From contig CP099848.1 in NCBI GenBank assembly GCA_030062745.1, positions 17,781,081 to 17,845,080 of the forward strand: a stretch of 64,000 nt of DNA. Reading direction: 5' to 3'. Positions 36,601 through 45,600 of this stretch are shown here, piece after piece. A model generated the notes under the pieces. The model was not told where the DNA came from. It did not search any database and worked only from the letters and a program-made list of their open reading frames with translations. This DNA comes from Capitulum mitella. Taxonomy: Eukaryota; Arthropoda; Thecostraca; Pollicipedomorpha; Pollicipedidae. Within the stretch, counting starts at the first letter, position 1. Every line of letters starts with the position of its first letter. Position numbers and translations under genes: made by a program.

Positions 36601-39600
36601 CGCCGGACCTGATCGTGGTAACACGGATTGTTTAGATTGACAAGATTGCTGCAGCTCGTTTCTCTGCAACCTAATCGAATGTTTGTGTTGTTCACTTGGC
36701 ACGGTCCCACGGGCAGTTTGGAAAGGCATACTAGAACGGCGTTATTGGTAATTGTGACATGTGGACGAAATCTGTTTCGCTGTCCATGAATATGTATGAA
36801 TGTGTGCGACTGGCATGCCGTGGACGACATCCTGTGTGCTTTCAGCTTGGTGGATATGGCCTTCCGTTTTACGTGCTAGGAGGTGTCCTGATATTATCCG
36901 TCGCCCTGAACGTCTTCCTCATACCCTGGATCGCAGGTGAGATGTGATGACACAACTCATTCGATAAGCTTCTCTCAGGAGCAGCTGCCCTGTGGGTCAG
37001 GGGCGATGACACATTTTTTGTCAGTTAACTATGTAGTGTTTAAGTTGTTGCCGTTGGTAACAGCATTTCATCGATTTACGTGAAGCTGAGACGGAATGTA
37101 ACTGATTGTCGTCCTATATTAGCTGCTCTCACGAATGGTACTATTGGTATTAATCCTCGTCCAGTCGGGGTTTCCCCCTCTACAGTGTTCCGAGCGTAAC
37201 GAAAAAACGGCAGCGTGCAGCACCGCCAAACTTTCATTACCTTTTTCCTGTCCATTTTGCACCCTACTTGAAAATTTGAAGCTTCAAGCAGGTCAGGTCA
37301 CTGACGGAGGTCAGGTCAGTGAGGTCATCCTCCGGAAAAATTGTAACCCTAGTAACTTTTTTTAGGGTTTTACAGATTTGTAGGATACTTACAAGAGTAG
37401 CATAATGTAGTAGACGTGGCAACTTGTACATTTCGGATTTTTTTCGGCAAATCGAAGTTTATTAACCTCAAGCCAGGTCACTTATGGGCACTCTAAGATT
37501 TTGCGTAAATTTCGGTGAATTCTGGTGGGGTTTTCATGCTCAGATATTGTGAGAAACATGGCCAATGATGTATGCTACCAGTTTATTGCCAGAACACGCG
37601 TGGCCTTGGTCATGATTCAGAAATATGGGTTGCCCGCAAGTTTGATTTCCATAACACAAAACCTGTCTGCCTAGAAAGAACGGTTAAATGTTTCCTAGGG
37701 TAGAAATAGACAATTAAATCAAATTCAGCTAAAAAAATAAGGCTGTCTAAAGTCACCGGAGGTCATCAAGTCAATGACTAATGACCCCACTTGGCCCCGG
37801 TTGACCTTCAGAGCAGTGATAAGTGTTTATCAAGTGTTTTACTATGCTATGGGTATCATCTGCAATCCAACTTATTACCAAAACCACTGGGTAAGTGGAA
37901 GCACGATACATCACAATAGCGCTACAAACATGCATGAAATTAGGCCTTGACTTGTCTTGACCTGTCTTGACGTGTCTTGACCTCACCTCTCTTATTCAGT
38001 GGGCCATTGGCTCTATGAATGTGTTCGGCGTGTTATTTCACCAAAATGAAAATCACGTCAGTTTCCTTTTTTATCTCTACTCTAGCTCAGTCTGGTCCAT
38101 CATGACGTCTGATTACGTCAATATTGACGCAAGTTTAAAAAAAAATGTGCTCATTCGACACGCCTTGATGAGTTATCTTTGCTGGTATTTCATTTCTTTC
38201 CGTGCGACGCATAGAACCTGAGATACTGGGGGCGGGTATTCCCCCCCCCCCGGCCGAGCGAAGGGCATTTTGAGAACCGGCCGGTCGCGGGTTAAAGTTT
38301 GTCGTATTGCATCCATCTAAGGTCTCAGCATAGGGTGGCTGGATCTGCGGGGCTTGGTCTGGTCGGTGTCGGCTGGGGCTGTTGCAGTGTGGTTAGTTTT
38401 GCTGGGGCTGCTGCATTGTGGTCATTGTCAACTGGGACTGTCGCATTGTGGTCACTTTTACTGGGGCTGTTATCGTGTGGGTGTTATCTGCTGGGGCTGT
38501 TGCCGTGTGGTCACTCGGTATCGGCTGGGGCTGTTGCAGTGTGGCCGGTATCGTCTGGAACTGTTACCGTGTGTTCTTGTTGTTGCCATGTAGGCAATTT
38601 TACTGGGTCTGTTGCAGTGCGGGTGATACCGGCTGGAGATACTGAATGTGGTCAGTGTCGGCTGGGGCTGTTGCAGTGTGGGTGATATCGGCTGGAGATA
38701 CTGCCGTGTGGTCAGTGTCGGCTGGGGCTGTTGCAGTGTGGGTGATATCGCTGGAGATACTGCCGTGTGGTCAGTGTCGGCTGGGGCTGTTGCAGTGTGG
38801 GTGATATCGCTGGAGATACTGCCGTGTGGTCAGTGTCGGCTGGGGCTGTTGCAGTGTGGGTGATATCGCTGGAGATACTGCCGTGTGGTCAGTGTCGCTG
38901 GGGCTGTTGCAGTGCGGGTGATACCGGCTGGAGATACTGAATGTGTGTCAGTGTCGGCTGGGGCTGTTGCAGTGTGGGAGATACCGGCTGGAGATACTGC
39001 CGTGTGGTCAGTGTCGGCTGGGGCTGTTGCAGTGTGGGTGATATCGGCTGGATATACTGCAGTGTGGTCAGTGTCGGCTGGGGCTGTTGCAGTGTGGGTG
39101 ATATCACTAGAGATACTGCCGTGTGGTCAGTGTCGGCGGAGCGCGTTGTTTCTCTCCGCACGAAACGTCTCGTGTGGCACCGAACCGCGCGGGGCCCGTG
39201 GCTCGAAACTTCACCGATTATGAGACTGAGCACATCGTGCTCAAGATCAAGGCCTAGGTGTGGCGGGGCTGCAGTGTGCCGGTTACGTTTGTATATCGTT
39301 GAACTGACTTTAGAGCTACGGACAGACTGTTGGCCGGCGATACTGGCCTGATCGTCGATGTCCGCCAGCTTTTCGTGAATTGAAAACAGTCCTACGACGA
39401 TTGGTACGTTGTATCTTTTGAGGTAAATGTTTGCTGTTCATTAGCAAGGTGGGCGTAGTGTAAAATCAGCATTAAGGTTTTGAAATTGGGTGTGCCGTTT
39501 AAGAATGACTAGATGTGTTACAAGCGTTCCTACGATGCTCCCGAATTTCATTGTGAAATATGTCAACGAGTATGTTTTCGTGAGATGTCGAGGGCAACGT

Positions 39601-42600
39601 GGTTGATACGCTTGCAACTGGTAGGCACATGAATGCTTCGATAGATTCGAGAAACCTCAGTATAAAGGCAACGAAGTAATAGTTCTTGGTTTCGTGGGTA
39701 AATGTATACTGTTAAGTAGCAGGAAGACATTGGAGAGCATCTGGTCTTAGAGGTGACTAAAAAGCAACACGAGCCAAAAATTTCGGAACCTTAGGCTGGG
39801 TTTGCGTTGAGACAGGCTGCACCCGTAGGAAAATATGCTGTAGTCATCATAACATCGTAGTTTCCAATTTCCACATCAAAATGACTTTGTCATAAACTAC
39901 CATAATTGTCACGCTGAAAGTGCAGTATGATAAAAGAACAAATGAATAAATAATAAAACGTCATACGCAACGTGTCATCCATACCTTTACGGCCTGAAAT
40001 TCGTGTGCTTTGCCCATGTGCGTTGCGCTCTGTCTGCTGTCGAACGATTTTTTGAAGGCATGCATGCTTCGCAAGTACCGAATGTGTTTCGGGGTGCCTT
40101 GTTTGATTGACAGCAGTCCAGGTCGCCAGAAAAATCGCTCTTGCGAGACCGGTCTTGCCGAATGGCTATTGGTATTGATTGTGCCAGTGTGCGGTAACAC
40201 TGCATTGCACTGCACGCATACGCGTGCGCGCACGCGTCGAAAACCGACACATACCCATAGGTATTTGACGCGTCTTCCGTGCTCTGCACGGAGTCGTACT
40301 GCGTGGCACATGTGTGAAGTGTTCTTCATGTGGCAAACATTGTTTATGTGAGCTGGCCGCGGCTCGTGCCTTCAGTGGAAAATTCCACGCCCTTGAAGAA
40401 ATAAACACTGCTACAATACTCGTCAACTGACCTCAGCACTATGAAAGACAGCGGTCTGGTCCAGTCTATTCATGCTCCAGACCACTTTGGTGCCCGGGCC
40501 ATATTGAAAACGTCCCTTAGAGTTTGTGGCCTTCTTTTACCCTTTTTACGGTTGATACGGATTTTGGCGAAAATTCTTCTCGAACCAAGAAAGTAGTGAA
40601 AGAAGTGCCTAATACGGTGGCGATTGCTAACGGCGACCACTGTGCCGAAACTCGGCCATGGCTGCATTTCTGCATCAACCTTTGCGAAGACTGGAGAACT
40701 TTTTTTTGTCAAGTGCGTTTTGGTCCATTTCGGTAGGCTTTCAGCGTCGAGTGTGCACACACTTGTCGCCTCATCGACATGCGTATCCGATTTTTTTTGG
40801 GAATAGTTGAGCCCTGTGGATGACGAATGATCATCGGGGTCGACAGGGTCAGGAAGGGACTATGTTAAGACCTGCAAGGATATCTGATGCTACCTCTTTG
40901 TTGCGTTCCTCACCTAGAGGAAAATATGAACTGACACAGTTTTTAAGTCGTTCGAAACACGTTTGTTGGCACAAAAGACACGGAAAAACCATCCATAGGG
41001 AGCGAAGCGCTTTTCTGCACGTCCTTTTAAAGCCCACAGTGAATTCGTAACAAAGCAGCGGGTAAGCGCTGGAGACCGTAGCAGAATGTCCCGGCCGAGA
41101 GATGGGTTTCATCGGCCCTCATCCAATCCTGTGTGCCCTCAGGTGACACGGGCCCGCGGCCGGACCTGGCACGGATGACACGCGCCCTGGTCCGCTCGTC
41201 CGAGAACTGGCTCTGCATGGCCGTCCTGATGACCATCTCCATCGACTGGACAGCCATGGAGCCCGGCATCCAGCCATACGCCACGGCCACGGTCAGTGCC
41301 TGGTCAGGGGCTTGGTGTATTTTTGACACCACGGCCACAGACGGTGTTGATCTGGGAGCTGGGTGTTATTCCTGATCCCATGGCCACGGTCAGTGCCCTG
41401 TAGGGAGCTGGATGTTATTCCTGATCCCACGGCCACGGTGAGTGCCTGGTCAGGGGCTTGGTGTACTTTTGACACCACGGCCACAGACAGTGTTGATCGG
41501 GGGCTTTGTGTTACTCCTGACACCACGGCCATGGTCAGTGCCCTGTAGGAAGCTGGATGTTATTCGTGATCCCACTTTCATGGTCATTGCCCTGAAGGAA
41601 GCTGGATGTTATTCCTGATCCCACGGCCACGGTCAGTGCCCTGTAGGGAGCTGGATGTTATTCCTGATCCCACGGCCACGGTCAGTGCCTGTTCAGGGGC
41701 TTGGTGTTACTCCTGACACCATAGCCGCAGACAGTGTTGGTCTGGGACTGGGTGTTATTCCTGATCCCATGGCCATGGTCAGTGCCCTGTTGGGGGCTTG
41801 GTGTTACCCCTGACACCACGGCCACGGTCAGTGCCCTGTTGGGGGCTGGATGTTACCGCTGACACCACGGCCACGATCAGTTCCCGTCGGGGTCTGTCAG
41901 TAATGCTATCAGATCCCATGACGTGATGCAAGAGAAGTTTTCGGCAGATTTTCGTGGTTTCCATGATTTTTACTGGAACACTTCTGATAAGTACATAGTG
42001 ACCGTATAGTGGTCAAGTGAAATGGTAGGTGACATTTTTATCGGATGATATTGAACATTACAGATGACTTTTTGCCCCCTTGAACTGGCATAAGCCTCGG
42101 TGTGTCACAGCGGGTCTGTTGGCCGCTGAGGTTTTTGTGTTCAGATCTTCTGTACACCAGAAAGTCACCAGTGACCCCCTGTGGCGTTTTCAGCTGGGCA
42201 TCACGGCACCGCAGATGGGTCTTTACTTTCTGGTGGCGTCCGGCGCCTACGCCGTGGTCAGTGTATTCTGGGGGAAGCTGGCAGACGCATGCACCAATTC
42301 CTACTTTCAGGTGAGCTGCCAGTCGAGTGAGTGAGTTTTCTCGGTGGTTTTGCTTGTGATGTCGTCGTTGCATCAGCAGTTACATCGTACAGGTTCTGCG
42401 GTATTGTCTTTAGGGGATTTTAGGAGAACTACATCAGTCGTATCACATCGGTGAATTGCTTAAAATGAATAACAAGTAGTCCCGTGGGGTTAAGACAATT
42501 TTCATGTTCGTATGTCGTGGGCTTGTAAGGTTTTTCGTGAATGAAGGTAAAAGTGAGGCTGTAGAACACTGTAACATGATTTCGCTGCCTTCAGATATCA

Positions 42601-45600
42601 AAAAATGCCTACTTATGCGATGTTTTTACAAATGATTTCGGCGTTTGCTGGAGTGCTAGGTGATCAGGACACACACGTCAATGAATCTTTTGTTTGTTCG
42701 ATGCACCAAGACCACCGCTCGTGAAAGCAACAGGTTCATCAAGTGACGCCATTTTGCCTTGGAACTCATAGGTCAGCTAATGCGCAGTGTCCGACTCGGT
42801 GAAATATGCTATGTAAAATAGTGCGATGGGAAAAGTCTAGAGAACGAATGATCATGCTTGCTACCTACCTGGTGTCTCTGTACATTGCTGGTCCTGCGAC
42901 AACCACTGCAGTTGGCACTGGTGAACAGTCTTCATTGCGACATTGGTGCCGGCCCCTCTCACTGTCGCCAGGCGCTCGGTGTCCCCCCCCCCCAGCAGGC
43001 ACGCTGCTATTCCGTCCGGACATCCCCGCCAGTCCTCATGGCCATCTGCCGCTGGTCGAAGTTATCCAAACGGACCTTTGTTTGCTTACACGTCCACTGT
43101 GTAATGTCTGTAACTCTGCAGACTGTGGGTGAGGGCTCTGAGTGCGCCCTGGAAGTCTGCAGCGCTAATAACGAGACCTTTGGCAGTCCAGCGACGTCCG
43201 GGGGGCGAGGGTGGCTGCCTAGCCGCTTACCCTCATTTTCCGCCCCGCCCGACGTGACGCCGTCATCGGCCACGTGCTGCCGCCAGACGTCGATCTGCAC
43301 GGCCGGCTCGGCGGTGAGCCTGCTGCTGATGGCGCCGTCTCCTGTGCTAAAGCCGCTGCGACCCACCTGGTGGCTGCTCGGTATCGGCATGACCATGAAC
43401 GAGGTGTTCGCGGCCGGCGCGTTCATCCCCCTGTTCGGCAACATGCTGACCTCGACAGTGTGAGTTCGCCGCCGACGGTGGCCGGCCGAGAAGACAGCCG
43501 GCTGAGAATGGAATGACGCTGTCCTGGCGGAAATGGATATACGCTGTCACGATAATGTCGTACGTAATCAAATGAACAGTCTGTTTCGGATGTTCCTGTA
43601 TTTGAAAATGCCTCAGGCCCCGACAGTTAAAGAATTCAGTAAGTTTGTACTTTTGCTAGTAGGTTTGCTTACACTCATTCATGAAGCTGATGGGCGCTCG
43701 GATTTTTGTATGTCGTGTGCTCGTTGATTCTACCCCGGTTTTGCTCATAAATATAAACCTTAGGGAGATGTCATTAATGCCATCGCGTGTAATGAATATT
43801 AAATGTATGTTTCGTCGACGTGTTGTATATTTGTTTTGCGCCATTTGCCGAGAGCTGAAACCTTTGGAAAGCTCGATGCAGACTTCCGGAGTGGTGGTAT
43901 CTGGCTGCGTTATGACAGATACCGTTTTGTTGAAGCCGCCTATCAAATGCTGATGCAATCGGACCTCGAGTTTCCCACTTGGGTATCTAAAGATGCTGGT
44001 ATGTTGCTGCGCAAAAGGCCCTGCTGCAGGATTGATGGGAGGCAGATTAATCAGACTGGCCAGAGATACGCCAGACTTCATTTGAGGAAGTTTAAATGAT
44101 GGAATTCGTGCCGGGAACTTATCCAACAAAGCCTAGAAGTGTCAGCGATTGTCACCCTTCTGGTTGCGCATCGTCTGATACGTTTTTTTTTTGTCCGAAC
44201 GTGTATGTGCTAGATGTATCTCAACTTGGAAACAAAGCCAAAAAAGTACTAGGCCTCCATCCACTACCCAGTTATGCTTATGAGTAAAACTGACGTTTGT
44301 CTGTTGGTGTGAGATCGGGACTCACAGCTCGGAACTGGCCCTGTTTATTTGTATTATTTCTCTAGTAAAAGGAAACAGGGCAGAGGAGTAAAGCCCGCTC
44401 CTGAGGAGGGCCGAGACTGGCCTGTCACCGGCTGTCAAAACGTGGCCAGATTCAGTAGGGCTGGTGTCAGTCTTTATCCTGCGACGAATTTAACCTGTAA
44501 TGCAGCCAGGCTGCTCATTTGCTCAGACTGTAATGCTCGTCTGACAGGGGACCAGTCTGTGACACCAGGCCGTCACTGCACCAGTCCGTGACGTGGTCGG
44601 ACCGCAGCTGCATCAGTCTGTGACATGGTCGTATCGTGACTTCATCAGTCCGTGACGTGGCGGGGCCACTACTGCGCCGACCTTTGACGTAGTCGGGCCG
44701 TAACTGCGGTAGTCTGTGACGTGGTCGTATCATGGCTACCAGTCTGTGACGTGGTCGTATCGTGGCTGTAGCAGTCTCTGACGTGGTCGTATCTCTACTG
44801 TACCAGTCTGTGACGTGGTCGTATCTTTACTGTACCAGTCTGTGACGTGGTCAAGTTGTGATTTTACCAGTCTGTGACATGGTCAAACCGTTACTGTGGC
44901 AGTGTATGACGTGGTGGGATCGTGGCTGTAGTTGCTGTAACAGTCTGACGTGGTCGGACCGTTAATGTACCAGTCTGTGATGTGGTCGTATTGTGACTGT
45001 CAGTCTTTGAGGTGGTCGGACCGTTACTAAACCAGTCTGACGTAGTCAGATCGTGGCTTTACCAGTACGTGACATGGTCGACCCGTGACTGTACTGCGCT
45101 GTGACGTGATTCGACCGTGGCACGGTTACACAGTGTCTCGGTCGACCGTGACTAAGAGGCCGTAACGGCAGCCCTGTCCTGGCAGCGCTAACGGCCTCGA
45201 GGACGACGTGGCCACCCAGGCGTTCGTCTCCAGCGTCTGGTGGGCGGTCTTCTCCATCGGGTGGGTGTCCGGTTCCAGGAATCACTGCGCCCTCTCGATG
45301 TGAGGCGTTGCGCCGTGCCAGTCGTGCCGCCGTTAGGACAGCTGGTATCGTGCTGTTTATGTCGAAGCGGGACGCACATTTCCTGGGCCGCTGGAAGTTG
45401 CGCAGCGTGACGTATGTTTGAAAAGCAGAGTTCTGACACAAATGATTTGGACGTTGGTGGTTTGTGCCTCATCATGTTGAGTGGCTTGTGATCCACTCAA
45501 GTCCACAGGTGCTGATACACGTCTGATTTCTCTGATTTGTTCAATATATACGCCGAAACTTTGAGTTAAAGACCCGGCGATTTTCTTGCCGACTGCCGGT

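Noticed and set aside
37290-37990. Short GGTCAGGTCA and TGACCT words in intron 8 considered as part of the TTAA-type element
   Set aside because: The motifs are shared in part, but the long blocks ATTTCATACAAA and GACCCTGGTAT are absent, so a third copy is not supported.
38299-39351. Cys/Trp-rich open frames (GWGCCSVGDIGWRYC repeats) on the + strand
   Set aside because: Translation of the 60-bp minisatellite in intron 8. All three frames are open because the unit length is a multiple of three and lacks stops.
43656-44129. 157-codon open frame on the minus strand within intron 11
   Set aside because: No recognisable motifs, and it lies inside an intron of a well-supported gene on the other strand.
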